Shown piece by piece: positions 1 to 9,688 of a stretch of DNA of 64,000 nucleotides (positions are counted from its first letter, which is position 1; each line of letters begins with the position of its first letter). The translations under genes were made by a program, and so were the position numbers. This DNA is from Burkholderia savannae (GTDB lineage Bacteria; Pseudomonadota; Gammaproteobacteria; Burkholderiales; Burkholderiaceae). The DNA lies in contig NZ_CP013418.1 in NCBI RefSeq assembly GCF_001524445.2, positions 2,760,255-2,824,254 on the forward strand, in the 5' to 3' direction. Below the pieces are notes generated by a model, which ran no database searches, had not been told where the DNA came from, and saw nothing but the letters and a program-made list of their open reading frames with translations.

Positions 1-294
1 GGACGCCTGACCATTGCCGACGCGCTGACGGCGGGCGGCGGCATCCTCGACACCGACGCGAATCCGCGCCAGGTGTACGTGCTGCGCGATTTGCAGGACA
101 AGCCGAACACGCCCGACATCTTCCGTCTCGACATGACGCAGCCCGACGCGCTGATGCTGTCGAGCCGCTTCCAGCTGAAGCCGCTCGACGTCGTGTACGT
201 CGGCACGTCGGGATCGGTGCGCTTCAACCGCCTGCTGCAGCAGATTTTCCCGACGATCCAGTCGATTTACTACATGAAGCAGATCACGCGCTGA
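1..294 (+). CDS. bceE: Polysaccharide export outer-membrane protein, C-terminal end (partial)
   Basis: The gene enters from the left edge in frame 1, and only the last 97 residues are visible. They contain a SLBB-like stretch (TIADALTAGGGI) and the ending typical of Wza/BceE-type exporters (RFQLKPLDVVYVGTSG, then a C-terminal helix QQIFPTIQSIYYMKQI). These lipoproteins form the outer-membrane pore through which polysaccharide leaves the cell. The tyrosine autokinase gene follows 50 bases later. The whole order exporter-autokinase-GT-GT-polymerase-GT-GT is that of cepacian bceE to bceK, and the symbol rests on this order. Confidence 0.85.
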   Translation, partial: GRLTIADALTAGGGILDTDANPRQVYVLRDLQDKPNTPDIFRLDMTQPDALMLSSRFQLKPLDVVYVGTSGSVRFNRLLQQIFPTIQSIYYMKQITR

Positions 295-344
295 TCGGTC
301 CCGGGCCGTCGCGCGCGGCCCGCCTCAACCTCAAGCGGGAATGC

Positions 345-2564
345 ATGGTGAATACGCAAGCGAAACATCCTTATGCCGACCTCGCGGTGAAGACCGACGA
401 GGAAGACGTCGTCCTGGGACAGATGATCCAGGTGATTCTCGACGATATCTGGCTGCTTCTCGGCATCGCGTTTGTCGTGATCGCGCTCGCCGGGCTCTAC
501 TGCTACGTCGCGAAGCCGGTTTATTCGGCCGATGCGCAGGTGCGCGTCGAGGTGGGCGACAACACGTCTCAGGCCCTCACGCAAACGCAGACAGGCGCGA
601 TGATCAACAGCGGGCCGCCCACGCCGCCGACCGATGCGGAGATCGAGATCATCAAGAGCCGCGGCGTCGTCGCGCCCGTCGTCGAGCAGTTCAAGCTGAA
701 CGCGTCGGTCACGCCGGACACGTTCCCGATTCTCGGCGCGATCGCCGCGCGGCTCGCGGCACCAGACCATCCGGCGAAGCCGTGGCTCGGGTTGTCGTCG
801 TACGCGTGGGGCGGCGAGGACGCGAACGTCGATTCGATCGACGTGTCGCCCGCGCTCGAGGGCAAGAAGCTGACGCTGACGGCCGGCACGGACGGCGGCT
901 ACACGCTGGCCGATCCGGACGGCAATGTGCTCGTGCGCGGCAAGGTCGGCGAGAGCGAGCAGGGCGGCGGCGTGACCATCAACGTATCGAAGCTCGTCGC
1001 GCGTCCCGGCACCCGCTTCACGGTGGTCCGGCAGAACGATCTCGATGCGATCACCGCGTTCCAGTCGGCGATTCAGGTGGCCGAGCAGGGCAAGCAGACG
1101 GGCGTGATCCAGATCTCGCTCGAAGGCAAGGACCCCGAACAAACCGCGCAGATCGCGAACGCGCTCGCGCAGTCGTACCTGCATCAGCACGTGACGAGCA
1201 AGCAGGCGGAAGCGACGAAGATGCTCGAGTTCCTGAAGAACGAAGAGCCGCGTCTGAAATCGGACCTCGAGCGTGCGGAGGCGGAGCTCACCCAATATCA
1301 GCGCACGTCCGGCTCGATCAACGCGAGCGACGAAGCGAAGGTCTACCTCGAAGGCAGCGTCCAGTACGAGCAGCAGATCGCCGCGCAGCGGCTGCAACTC
1401 GCGGCGCTCGCGCAGCGCTACACGGACGAGCATCCGCTCGTCGTCGCGGCAAAGCAGCAGCTCGCGCAGCTCGAAGGGGAGCGTGCGAAGTACGACGGCA
1501 AGTTCCGCGGGCTGCCGGCGACCGAGGTGAAGGCGGTCGCATTGCAGCGCAACGCGAAGGTTGCGGAAGACATCTACGTGCTGCTGCTCAACCGCGTGCA
1601 GGAGCTGTCGGTGCAGAAGGCCGGCACGGGCGGCAACATCCGGCTCGTCGACGCGGCGCTGCGCCCGGGCGTGCCGGTCAAGCCGAAGAAGGTGCTGATC
1701 CTGTCGGCGGCGGCGCTGCTCGGCCTGATTCTCGGCACGAGCGTCGTGTTCCTGCGCCGCAACCTGTTCCATGGCATCGAGGACCCGGATCGCGTCGAGC
1801 GCGCGTTCAATCTTCCGCTGTACGGCCTCGTGCCGATGAGCGCCGAGCAGGCGCGCTTCGACGCCGCCGACAAGGGCAGCCGCGTGCGGCCGATTCTCGC
1901 GTGCGCGCGCCCGAAGGACATGAGCGTCGAAAGCCTGCGCAGCCTGCGCACCGCGATGCAGTTCGCGCTGATGGACGCGAAGAACCGCGTGATCGTGCTG
2001 ACGGGCCCGACGCCCGGCATCGGCAAGAGCTTCCTCGCCGTGAATCTCGCCGCGCTCGTCGCGCATTCGGGCAAGCGCGTGCTGCTGATCGATGCGGACA
2101 TGCGGCGCGGCACGCTCGACCGCTACTTCGGCATGGGCGAGAAGAACGGCTTGTCGGAGTTGCTGAGCGATCAGGTCGCGCTCGAAGAGTCGATTCGCGA
2201 AACGTCGGTGCCGGGGCTGTCGTTCATCCCGTCCGGCTCGCGTCCGCCGAACCCGTCGGAGCTGCTGATGTCGCCGCGTCTGTCGCAATACCTCGACGGC
2301 CTCGCGAAGCGCTACGACATGGTGATCGTCGATTCGCCGCCGATTCTTGCCGTCACCGACGCGACGATCTTCGGCGAGCTCGCCGGATCGACGTTCCTCG
2401 TGCTGCGCTCCGGCATGCACACCGAGGGCGAGATCGGCGACGCGATCAAGCGGCTGCGTACCGCGGGCGTGCCGCTGCAAGGCGGGATCTTCAACGGCGT
2501 GCCGGCGCGCACGCGCGGCTACGGCCGAGGCTATGCCGCCGTGCACGAATACCTGAGCGCGTGA
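345..2564 (+). CDS. bceF: Polysaccharide co-polymerase / BY-kinase (Wzc/BceF type)
   Basis: This 739-residue inner-membrane protein sets polysaccharide chain length and export through cycles of tyrosine autophosphorylation. A Wzz domain begins near residue 25, with a first membrane helix around residues 34-54 and a second near 449-468. Between them lies a long periplasmic coiled-coil-rich part. The cytoplasmic kinase has the Walker A loop GPTPGIGKS near 552, the A' motif VLLIDADMRRG near 580 and Walker B VIVDSPP near 660. The C-terminus carries several tyrosines (GYGRGYAAVHEY), as expected for the phosphorylated tail. The start ATG at 345 fits the alignment with the family N-terminus. It lies between the exporter and glycosyltransferase genes of the same operon. 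Confidence 0.93.
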   Translation: MVNTQAKHPYADLAVKTDEEDVVLGQMIQVILDDIWLLLGIAFVVIALAGLYCYVAKPVYSADAQVRVEVGDNTSQALTQTQTGAMINSGPPTPPTDAEIEIIKSRGVVAPVVEQFKLNASVTPDTFPILGAIAARLAAPDHPAKPWLGLSSYAWGGEDANVDSIDVSPALEGKKLTLTAGTDGGYTLADPDGNVLVRGKVGESEQGGGVTINVSKLVARPGTRFTVVRQNDLDAITAFQSAIQVAEQGKQTGVIQISLEGKDPEQTAQIANALAQSYLHQHVTSKQAEATKMLEFLKNEEPRLKSDLERAEAELTQYQRTSGSINASDEAKVYLEGSVQYEQQIAAQRLQLAALAQRYTDEHPLVVAAKQQLAQLEGERAKYDGKFRGLPATEVKAVALQRNAKVAEDIYVLLLNRVQELSVQKAGTGGNIRLVDAALRPGVPVKPKKVLILSAAALLGLILGTSVVFLRRNLFHGIEDPDRVERAFNLPLYGLVPMSAEQARFDAADKGSRVRPILACARPKDMSVESLRSLRTAMQFALMDAKNRVIVLTGPTPGIGKSFLAVNLAALVAHSGKRVLLIDADMRRGTLDRYFGMGEKNGLSELLSDQVALEESIRETSVPGLSFIPSGSRPPNPSELLMSPRLSQYLDGLAKRYDMVIVDSPPILAVTDATIFGELAGSTFLVLRSGMHTEGEIGDAIKRLRTAGVPLQGGIFNGVPARTRGYGRGYAAVHEYLSA

Positions 2565-2595
2565 CGCGGGCCATTCTCCGATCGACGAGGTGACG

Positions 2596-3543
2596 ATGAA
2601 AATTTCCGTACTCGTGCCGACCTACCGGCGTCCGGCGGATCTCGCGCGCTGCCTGATCGCGTTGCAGCGGCAGCGCGTCGCGCCCGACGAGGTGATCGTC
2701 GTCGCGCGCGCCGACGACGACGCGACCCACGAGCGGCTCGCCGATCCGGGCGTGTGCGGCGCGCTTGCGCTGCGCGTGGTCGCGGTCGACGTGCCGGGGC
2801 AGGTGGCGGCGCTCAATCGTGGGCTCGACGCGGCGCGCGGCGACGTGATCGCGATCACCGACGACGATGCCGCGCCGCGCGCCGACTGGCTCGAACGGAT
2901 CGGCGCGATATTCGCCACCGATCCGCGCGTCGGCGCGGTAGGCGGCCGCGACTGGGTGCACGAAAAAGGCTGCCTGCTCGACGGCGAACGTCCGCTCGTC
3001 GGCCGGCTCACCGTGTCGGGCAAGATCATCGGCAATCATCATCTCGGCGTAGGTGGCGCGCGCGAAGTCGATACGCTGAAAGGCGCGAACATGAGCTATC
3101 GCCGCGCGGCGATCGAGGGCCTGCGTTTCGACACGCGCCTTCGCGGCGCGGGCGCGCAGACGCACAACGACACGTCGTTCAGCATGTGCGTGAAGCGCGC
3201 GGGGTGGAAGCTCGTCTACGACCCGGCTGTCGCGGTCGATCACTATCCGGCCGAGCGCTTCGACGACGACCGCCGCGACGCCGCATCGATGGCCGCGCTG
3301 TCGAACGCTGCATACAACCTGCATCTGACCTTGCGCGAGCATTTGCCGCCCGCGCGGCGCATGATCGCGTGGTGGTGGTGGACGTTCGTCGGTACCCGCG
3401 TGTATCCGGGGCTCGCGCACGTCGCGCTGACCGTCGCGGCGAAGAACGGCGCGAGCATGCGCGCGCGATGGCGTGCTGTGCGGCGAGGCGCACACGACGC
3501 GCGGCGCGTGACGCACGCGCCGCACGCCGGCGTCGCGCGATGA
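2596..3543 (+). CDS. bceG: Family 2 glycosyltransferase
   Basis: A GT-A fold glycosyltransferase of about 315 residues that adds a sugar to the lipid-linked repeat unit in the cytoplasm. The N-terminus KISVLVPTYRRP is the classical GT2 nucleotide-binding start, and ITDDDAAPRADWL carries the DxD metal/nucleotide motif. No membrane helices stand out. I chose ATG 2596, which has GAGG five bases upstream, over the in-frame GTG at 2590. It follows the autokinase by about 30 bases and precedes another transferase, so it belongs to the exopolysaccharide operon. Sugar specificity cannot be read from the sequence. Confidence 0.88.
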   Translation: MKISVLVPTYRRPADLARCLIALQRQRVAPDEVIVVARADDDATHERLADPGVCGALALRVVAVDVPGQVAALNRGLDAARGDVIAITDDDAAPRADWLERIGAIFATDPRVGAVGGRDWVHEKGCLLDGERPLVGRLTVSGKIIGNHHLGVGGAREVDTLKGANMSYRRAAIEGLRFDTRLRGAGAQTHNDTSFSMCVKRAGWKLVYDPAVAVDHYPAERFDDDRRDAASMAALSNAAYNLHLTLREHLPPARRMIAWWWWTFVGTRVYPGLAHVALTVAAKNGASMRARWRAVRRGAHDARRVTHAPHAGVAR

Positions 3544-3586
3544 GCGACACGTTTCGGATTCACTTGTTTCGGGCTGGAGTTACCGC

Positions 3587-4726
3587 ATGATCGCCACGAA
3601 GGTTCACGTTCATCTCTTTTACGGCGCCGATCCGCGCACCTATCGCAAGGGCGACGACATCGGCTGCCTGTACGGCTATCACCATGCGGAGTCCGAAGAG
3701 TTCGCACTGACGTATTCGCGCGATGCGCGCGAGAACAGGCTCATCAGCGTCGGCCGTCGTGCGCTGAAGTACGTGCTCGGCTTCGATCTGATGCATGCGT
3801 GGCGCAACCGCGCCGAGCTGCTGGGTTCCGACGTGATCTGGACGCACACCGAACAGGAGCATCTTGCGGTGGCGCTCGTGCTGAAGCTGTCCGGCGCGCG
3901 CGGCGCGAAGCCGCTGCTGCTCGCGCAAAGCGTGTGGCTGTTCGACAAATGGCCCGACTACGGCGGCGTGCGCCGTTGGGCGTATCGGATGCTGATCGGC
4001 CGCGCGGACGTGCTGACGACGCTCGCGCGCAACAACGCCGAGCTGTGCCGCCGCTACCTGCGGCGCGATGCACTGCACGTGTACTACGGGCTGAACACGC
4101 AGGATTTTCCGGTGCGCGTGCCGGACGCATGGTCGCCGCATCGGCCGTTGCGGATCGCCGCGATCGGCAATGATCGCGATCGCGACTGGAAGACGTTCGT
4201 CACCGCGTTCGGCGGCGATTCGCGCTATGACGTGCGGCTCGCCACGCGCCGCCGGATTTCGCGCGCGCTGCACGCGCCGAACGTCGAGATCGCGCCTGCT
4301 TCGGGCATCGTCAAGCAGCGCGAACTATATGACTGGGCGGATCTGATCGTCGTGCCGCTGCGGCCCAATCATCATGCGTCGGGCATTACGGTGATGCTCG
4401 AGGCGGCGGCCGTCGGGAAACCGATGATCGTGAGCGACGTCGGCGGGCTGCGCGACTATTTCCCGCACGGTACGGCGACATACGTGCAGCCGTTCGACGC
4501 TGGCGCGTTGCGGCGCGCGGCCGATGCGCTCGCCGCGCGGCCCGAGCAGGCGCTCGCGCGCGCGCGGGCGGCCGCGCGCCGGCTGAAGGCGCGCGATCTG
4601 ACGACGCAGCAGTTCGCCGAGCAGCACGTTCGGATCACGCGCGATCTGCTCAAGCGCCGGCGCGCGCACGCGACGGCCGCGGCGGCGCTGTCGTTCGCGG
4701 ATTCGCGTTCGCGCTCGAACGGGTGA
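3587..4726 (+). CDS. bceH: GT-B fold (family 4-like) glycosyltransferase
   Basis: This 379-residue protein resembles retaining GT-B glycosyltransferases. The C-terminal donor-binding half contains LYDWADLIVVPLRPNHHASG followed by ITVMLEAAAVGKPMIVSDVGG, the usual acidic EX7E-type region of family 4. The N-terminal half is less conserved, as is normal for acceptor-binding domains. Position between the GT2 gene and the polymerase gene matches bceH of the cepacian cluster. The very Arg/Ala-rich tail after residue 310 is probably poorly ordered. Donor and acceptor are unknown. Confidence 0.82.
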   Translation: MIATKVHVHLFYGADPRTYRKGDDIGCLYGYHHAESEEFALTYSRDARENRLISVGRRALKYVLGFDLMHAWRNRAELLGSDVIWTHTEQEHLAVALVLKLSGARGAKPLLLAQSVWLFDKWPDYGGVRRWAYRMLIGRADVLTTLARNNAELCRRYLRRDALHVYYGLNTQDFPVRVPDAWSPHRPLRIAAIGNDRDRDWKTFVTAFGGDSRYDVRLATRRRISRALHAPNVEIAPASGIVKQRELYDWADLIVVPLRPNHHASGITVMLEAAAVGKPMIVSDVGGLRDYFPHGTATYVQPFDAGALRRAADALAARPEQALARARAAARRLKARDLTTQQFAEQHVRITRDLLKRRRAHATAAAALSFADSRSRSNG

Positions 4727-4737
4727 GGGCCGCGACG

Positions 4738-6213
4738 GTGAGCGTGACGACCCTGCCCGTTCCCGCATCCGGCGGCGGCGCGAGCCGGCGAAAGCTGCTT
4801 GGCGATCCGAAGCATTGGGTCGCGCAGGCGGGATTGTGGACCGTCACGGGGCTGCTGATCGCCGCGCATCAGGGCACGCTTCTGACGTACGGTTTTCCGT
4901 GCCTCGCGGTGGCAACCGGCTTGTGGCTGTATTTCGTGAACCCGGCGCGCTACGTCGGCTTCATGTGGTGGATGTGGTTCCTGAGTCCGGAAGTGCGGCG
5001 TCTCGCCGACTGGTCGAAGGGCGCGTACACGCCCACGAGCCTGATCCAGATCGCGCCGCTCGCGGTCACGATGATCGCGGGGCTCGGCCTGCTGCGCCAC
5101 TACCGGGTGCTCGCGGAACGGCGCGGACTGCCGGTGCTGCTGATCCTGTTCGGCCTGATGTACGCGTTCCTCGTCGGCGTCGTGTCGAGCGGCCCGCTCG
5201 CCGCGACCTACGACCTCGCGAACTGGCTCTACCCGGTGGTGATCGGCTTTCACATCGTCGTGCATTCGCGCGATTACCCCGAGTACCGCAAGGTGATCCT
5301 GTCGACGTTCGTCTGGGGGATGTTCGTGATGGGCATCTACGGGATCGTGCAGTTCTTCGCGATGCCGAAATGGGATGCGCTGTGGATGATCGGCTCGCAG
5401 ATGAATTCGCAGGGCGATCCGGTGCCGTACGGCGTGCGTGTGTTCAGCACGATGAATTCGTCGGGCCCGTTCGCGTTCGCGATGATGGGCGCGCTCGTGT
5501 TCATGATCGCCGCGACCGAGCGCGTGCGCTGGCTCGCGGGGGCGGCGGGCTTCATCTCGTTCTGCCTGTGCCTCGTGCGTTCGACGTGGGGCGGCTGGGT
5601 GATCGCGCTCGCTATCCAGCTCGCGAAATCGAGCAATCGCGTGCGCGTGCGGATCATCGGCAGCGCGATCGTGCTGGCCGCGCTGTGCGTGCCGCTTTTG
5701 ACCGTCGGCCCCGTCGCGGACCGCCTCGGCCAGCGTCTGCAGACGATCACGAACCTGAAGGACGATCGCAGCTACGACGATCGCAACAAGTTCTACGCGA
5801 CGTTCGCGCAGACCGCGTTTACCGACGTCGCGGGCGAAGGGCTCGGCGCGACCGGCGCGTCGACGAAACTGTCGAGCGACAGCGGCAACCTCGGCAAGTA
5901 CGGCAGCTTCGACAGCGGCGTGATGAACGTGCCGTTCGTGCTCGGCTGGCCCGGCACGCTGCTCTACCTGCTCGGGCTCGTTTGGCTGCTCGCTCGTGCG
6001 CTGCGCGTGTCGTTCAGGCTGCGCAGCGACAAGTTCGTCGCCGCGTGCCTGAGTCTCAGTTTGTCTGTCTTCGCGATGCTCGTCTTTACCAATTCGTTCA
6101 TCGGCACAGGAGGGCTGTTGCTGTTCATGAGCATATTTTCGATCTTGTCCGCGGCGCACTGGCAAAAGCTACAGCGCGCGAGCGCCGCGCGTTTTCCGGG
6201 AGCCGAACAATGA
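4738..6213 (+). CDS. bceI: Polysaccharide polymerase / O-antigen ligase-like membrane protein
   Basis: A roughly 491-residue polytopic membrane protein with about ten to twelve hydrophobic helices and a large periplasmic loop in the second half (from about TVGPVADRLGQRL to FDSGVMNVPF). This is the pattern of Wzy-type polymerases and O-antigen ligases. Such proteins join repeat units at the periplasmic face. I prefer GTG 4738 because GAGGG lies eight bases before it; the in-frame GTG at 4723 overlaps the preceding stop. The end overlaps the next start (ATGA at 6210). The position equals bceI. Confidence 0.85.
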   Translation: MSVTTLPVPASGGGASRRKLLGDPKHWVAQAGLWTVTGLLIAAHQGTLLTYGFPCLAVATGLWLYFVNPARYVGFMWWMWFLSPEVRRLADWSKGAYTPTSLIQIAPLAVTMIAGLGLLRHYRVLAERRGLPVLLILFGLMYAFLVGVVSSGPLAATYDLANWLYPVVIGFHIVVHSRDYPEYRKVILSTFVWGMFVMGIYGIVQFFAMPKWDALWMIGSQMNSQGDPVPYGVRVFSTMNSSGPFAFAMMGALVFMIAATERVRWLAGAAGFISFCLCLVRSTWGGWVIALAIQLAKSSNRVRVRIIGSAIVLAALCVPLLTVGPVADRLGQRLQTITNLKDDRSYDDRNKFYATFAQTAFTDVAGEGLGATGASTKLSSDSGNLGKYGSFDSGVMNVPFVLGWPGTLLYLLGLVWLLARALRVSFRLRSDKFVAACLSLSLSVFAMLVFTNSFIGTGGLLLFMSIFSILSAAHWQKLQRASAARFPGAEQ

Positions 6214-7394
6214 GAATCGCTATCGTCACGCACGTCGTGCGGCATAACGACGGCCAGGGACGCGTCAATTACGAGATCGCGCGAGCCGCGCTCGCGGAGA
6301 ACTATCAAGTGACGCTCGTCGCGTCGCACGTCGCGCCGGAGCTGCTCGCCGATGCGCGCGTGCGCTGGATTCCGGTGAAATCCGGCCGCTTCTGGCCGTC
6401 GACCCTCGTCAAGCAGCAGGTGTTCGCGATCAAGAGCGCATGGTGGCTGCGCCGCCATCGCGATGCGTACGACGTGCTTCACGTCAACGGCTTCATCGCT
6501 TGGGTGCGCGCCGACGTGAACACCGCGCATTTCGTCCACGGCGGCTGGTTCGCGAGCCGTTATTACCCGTTCGGCCTCACGAAGGGAGTGTGGTCCGCGT
6601 ATCAGTACGTCTATACGCGAACCAACACGCTGCTCGAACGCTGGGCGTATCGCCGCTCGCGCGCGATCACGGCCGTGTCGCAGAAGGTGGCCGACGAGAT
6701 CCGCCGGATCGGCATCGACGGCGACCGGATCGGCGTGATCTACAACGGCGTCGACGCGCAGGCGTTTGCGAGCGCGACGCCCGATCGCCGCGCATTCGGT
6801 TTGCCGTCCGAACCGTTCATGCTGCTGTTCGTCGGCGATCTGCGCACGCCGCGCAAGAACCTCGGCACCGTGCTGAAGGCGCTGACGCAGTTGCCGCCCG
6901 ACGTGCACTTGGCGGTCGCGGGATCTTTGCCGGGAAGTCCGTATCCGGACGAGGCGCGTGCGCTGAAGATCGATTCGCGCGTGCACTTTCTCGGGCTCGT
7001 GAAGAACATGCCGACGCTGATGTCGTCGGTCGACGCGTATGTGTTTCCTTCGCGCTACGAAGCGATGAGCCTGTCGCTGCTCGAGGCGATGGCGGCGGGG
7101 CTGCCCGTCGTGACCGCGCGCACCGCGGGCGGGGCGGAGATCATCACGCCGGATTGCGGGATCGTGCTCGAGGACCCCGACGATCCGGCCGCGCTCGCGC
7201 AGGCGATCGGCCGTCTCGCGCGCTCGCGCGACGCGTGTCGCGCGATGGGCGATGCGGCACGCAAGCTGATGGACGGATTCGGTTGGGCGCGCATGGGCGC
7301 GCAATACATTGCGCTGTATCGCCGGCTGCGCCAGTCGTCGCAGTCGCCGTCGCTCGTCGGCGCCGAGCATGCCGTGACGCAGGAGCCATCGTAA
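6210..7394 (+). CDS. bceJ: Family 4 glycosyltransferase
   Basis: This 394-residue GT-B glycosyltransferase starts at ATG 6210, inside the stop of the polymerase gene (translational coupling). The N-terminal Rossmann half begins MRIAIVTHVVRHNDGQGRVNYE with the glycine-rich acceptor loop. The C-terminal half has LLFVGDLRTPRKNL and the donor-site motif VFPSRYEAMSLSLLEAMAAGLPVV with the paired glutamates of the family. It presumably adds one sugar of the exopolysaccharide repeat in the cytoplasm. Confidence 0.88.
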   Translation: MRIAIVTHVVRHNDGQGRVNYEIARAALAENYQVTLVASHVAPELLADARVRWIPVKSGRFWPSTLVKQQVFAIKSAWWLRRHRDAYDVLHVNGFIAWVRADVNTAHFVHGGWFASRYYPFGLTKGVWSAYQYVYTRTNTLLERWAYRRSRAITAVSQKVADEIRRIGIDGDRIGVIYNGVDAQAFASATPDRRAFGLPSEPFMLLFVGDLRTPRKNLGTVLKALTQLPPDVHLAVAGSLPGSPYPDEARALKIDSRVHFLGLVKNMPTLMSSVDAYVFPSRYEAMSLSLLEAMAAGLPVVTARTAGGAEIITPDCGIVLEDPDDPAALAQAIGRLARSRDACRAMGDAARKLMDGFGWARMGAQYIALYRRLRQSSQSPSLVGAEHAVTQEPS

Positions 7395-8560
7395 TGAATC
7401 ACACAGGAACGTCGATCAAGTCGCTGCAAATCGGCATGCACTGGTTTCCCGAGCGGGCGGGCGGGCTCGATCGCATGTATTACGCACTCGTCGGCGCGCT
7501 GCCGGGCGCGGGCGTCGCGGTGCGCGGCGTGGTCGCGGGCTCCGAGCGCGTCGCGGCCGACACGGGCGGCGCGATTCGCGGCTTCGGGCCGGCGACGTCG
7601 TCGCTGCCGCGCCGGATGATCGCCGCGCGCCACGCGCTGCGCGACGTGATCCGCGCCGAGCGGCCCGACGTGGTGTCGTCGCACTTCGCGCTGTACACGT
7701 TTCCCGGGCTCGACGTGACGCGCGGCATTCCGCAGGTGTCGCATTTTCAGGGGCCGTGGGCGGACGAGAGCCACGTCGAGGGCGCGGATTCGCTTGGGCA
7801 GAAGGTCAAGCACCGGCTCGAGCAGGCGGTCTACTCGCGCTCGTCGCGGTTCATCGTGCTGTCGCGCGCGTTCGGGCAGATTCTCACGTCGCGCTACAAC
7901 ATCGATCCGGCCCGCGTGCGCGTCGTGCCGGGCTGCGTCGACACCGCGCAGTTCGATCTGCCGATGATGCCCGCCGACGCGCGCCGCAAGCTGCAACTGC
8001 CGCAGGACCGGCCGATCGTGCTCGCGGTGCGGCGGCTCGTGCGGCGCATGGGGCTCGAGGATCTGATCGACGCGGTGAAGATCGTGCGCCGTCGGCATCC
8101 GGACGTGCTGCTGCTGATCGCGGGCAAGGGGCGGCTCGAAAGCGAATTGCAGAAGCGGATCGACGACGCCGAACTCGGCGACAACGTGAAGCTGCTCGGC
8201 TTCGTGCCCGACAACCATCTGGCCGCGCTGTATCGCGCGGCGACGGTGAGTGTCGTGCCGACCGTCGCGCTCGAAGGATTCGGGCTCATCACCGTCGAAT
8301 CGCTCGCGTCCGGCACGCCGGTGCTCGTGACGCCCGTCGGCGGGCTGCCGGAGGCGGTTGCCGGCTTGTCGGATGCGCTCGTGCTGCCCGAAATCGGCGC
8401 GCACGCGATCGCGGACGGGTTGACGGCCGCGCTGTCGGGCTCGCTCGTGCTGCCGGATGCGGACGCTTGCCGGCGATACGCGCGCGAGCATTTCGACAAC
8501 GCGGTGATCGCGCGGCGCGTTGCGCAGGTCTACGAGGAGGCGATTCGAGCGGGTGACTGA
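7394..8560 (+). CDS. bceK: Family 4 glycosyltransferase
   Basis: This 388-residue GT-B glycosyltransferase begins at ATG 7394, which shares its first base with the preceding stop; AGGAG lies at 7381-7385. Motifs are MHWFPERAGGLDR (acceptor loop), VRRLVRRMGLEDLIDAV and the EX7E region ALEGFGLITVESLASGTPVLV. It is the last gene of the visible exopolysaccharide operon, and no clear terminator follows. The gene order matches bceK at the end of the cepacian bce-I cluster. Confidence 0.88.
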   Translation: MNHTGTSIKSLQIGMHWFPERAGGLDRMYYALVGALPGAGVAVRGVVAGSERVAADTGGAIRGFGPATSSLPRRMIAARHALRDVIRAERPDVVSSHFALYTFPGLDVTRGIPQVSHFQGPWADESHVEGADSLGQKVKHRLEQAVYSRSSRFIVLSRAFGQILTSRYNIDPARVRVVPGCVDTAQFDLPMMPADARRKLQLPQDRPIVLAVRRLVRRMGLEDLIDAVKIVRRRHPDVLLLIAGKGRLESELQKRIDDAELGDNVKLLGFVPDNHLAALYRAATVSVVPTVALEGFGLITVESLASGTPVLVTPVGGLPEAVAGLSDALVLPEIGAHAIADGLTAALSGSLVLPDADACRRYAREHFDNAVIARRVAQVYEEAIRAGD

Positions 8561-8889
8561 TCGGTGCGCGGTAGCAGGGCGCGGAAGTGGTGCCTGGGCG
8601 CGTTCGCGCATCCGGGTTCCTTGAGTGGCGCCCGAGCGTTCGCGCATCCGGGGTCGATGTGCGTCGCGGGCGAACGGGCCGCGCGGCTTTGTCGTGGTGC
8701 TCCGCAATCGCCGGATGAGAACGCCGGATGGAGGCGCGGTGTGCCTCGCGGTGCAATGCCGCTTCGCTGGCCGCTCGAATGATCGACGACGAAATGGGCG
8801 AGCGCTTGGACGCGAGCAGGAGCCTGCTCGTCGCGCGCGCTCGTCGCGCGCGGCATGCGGCACGAGCAAGAACGCTCGCGCCGGAAGGC
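8561..8889. other. Intergenic region with a 17-bp direct repeat
   Basis: This gap lies between the convergent exopolysaccharide operon and the AraC gene. It contains two copies of GCGTTCGCGCATCCGGG (8600-8616 and 8636-8652), 36 bases apart. Short open frames here look like composition artefacts. I see no convincing gene or T-tailed terminator. Confidence 0.5.
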
Positions 8890-9642
8890 TCAGTGCCGGC
8901 CGCCGCGCCACCGGCCGGGCGCGAGCCCGAACCGTTTCGTGAATGCGTGCGTGAACGCGCTCTGATCGGCGAATCCGATTTCGCCGGCGATGTCGGCGAG
9001 CGAACGCTTCGGATCACCGAGCAATACGACGGCGGCGTCGAGCCGCAACCGCTGCAGATAGCGATGCGGCGTCTCGCCGAACGCGTCGCAGAAGAGCTGA
9101 TGGAAGCGGCGCATGCCGAAGCCGCAGTGTGCGGCGAGATCGGCGATGCGCAGCGGCTCGGCGAGATGCGCGCGCAGCCAGCGATCGATCCGCGCGAAGT
9201 CGAGCCCGGCGGCGGGCTGCATCGACGAAGCGCCGCCCAATTCGCCGACGAGCGCGCCGCATAGCCGTGCGGCCGCCTGCCAATGGAGGCGCCGGGCCGA
9301 CAGCGCGTCGACGCGCGCCGCGAGTTCGCCGACGAGCGCCGTGAGGCCCGGATCGATCGCGATCGTCTTCGCGCGCTCGAACAGCCGCTCGGGCACGGCG
9401 AGCGAGCCGAGCGGCAGGTCGAGCACCAGTTGGCTGTTGTCGGCGAGCCCCGCGTATTCGTGCCGCGAGCCGGCCGGAATCAGCCATGCGGAGCGGCGGT
9501 CGATCCGCTCGTCGACGCCGTCGACCATCATCGTCATCGCGCCGTCGACGCCGAGCACGATCTGATGGAAGTCGTGCACGTCCGATTCCTGCACGGCGCC
9601 GTAGCGGCGCAGCGAGAGAGTCGGCGAAGCGAAGCGGGCCAT
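8890..9642 (-). CDS. AraC family transcriptional regulator with cupin-like sensor domain
   Basis: A 250-residue regulator. The N-terminal half (DVHDFHQIVLGVDGAMTMMVDG, then AWLIPAGSRHEY) is the beta-barrel AraC ligand-binding domain. The C-terminal half carries two helix-turn-helix units, LRIADLAAHCGFGMRRFHQLF and SLADIAGEIGFADQSAFTHAF, ending in the family signature FGLAPGRWR. I chose the start at 9642 (MARFASPT), because the upstream extension is Arg/Ser-rich and unlike the family. No divergent metabolic gene identifies its target. Confidence 0.87.
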   Translation of the reverse strand: MARFASPTLSLRRYGAVQESDVHDFHQIVLGVDGAMTMMVDGVDERIDRRSAWLIPAGSRHEYAGLADNSQLVLDLPLGSLAVPERLFERAKTIAIDPGLTALVGELAARVDALSARRLHWQAAARLCGALVGELGGASSMQPAAGLDFARIDRWLRAHLAEPLRIADLAAHCGFGMRRFHQLFCDAFGETPHRYLQRLRLDAAVVLLGDPKRSLADIAGEIGFADQSAFTHAFTKRFGLAPGRWRGGRH

Positions 9643-9688
9643 GATGCGGCGACGGTCGGCGAAACGGGGGCGACGGGCGGCGCCTGCG

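Noticed and set aside
270..2546. A 758-residue open frame on the minus strand opposite bceF
   Set aside because: High-GC shadow of the autokinase gene: Arg/His/Ala-rich, no domain, and it lies fully antisense to a clear gene. Similar long antisense frames elsewhere were rejected for the same reason.
4815..6209. A fused 859-residue glycosyltransferase starting inside bceI
   Set aside because: The first 465 residues are out-of-frame translation of the polymerase gene; the GT4 family start is the ATGA overlap at 6210.
8564..8942. Small plus-strand genes after bceK
   Set aside because: The frames overlap each other, lack ribosome sites and domains, and follow the GC-rich direct repeat.
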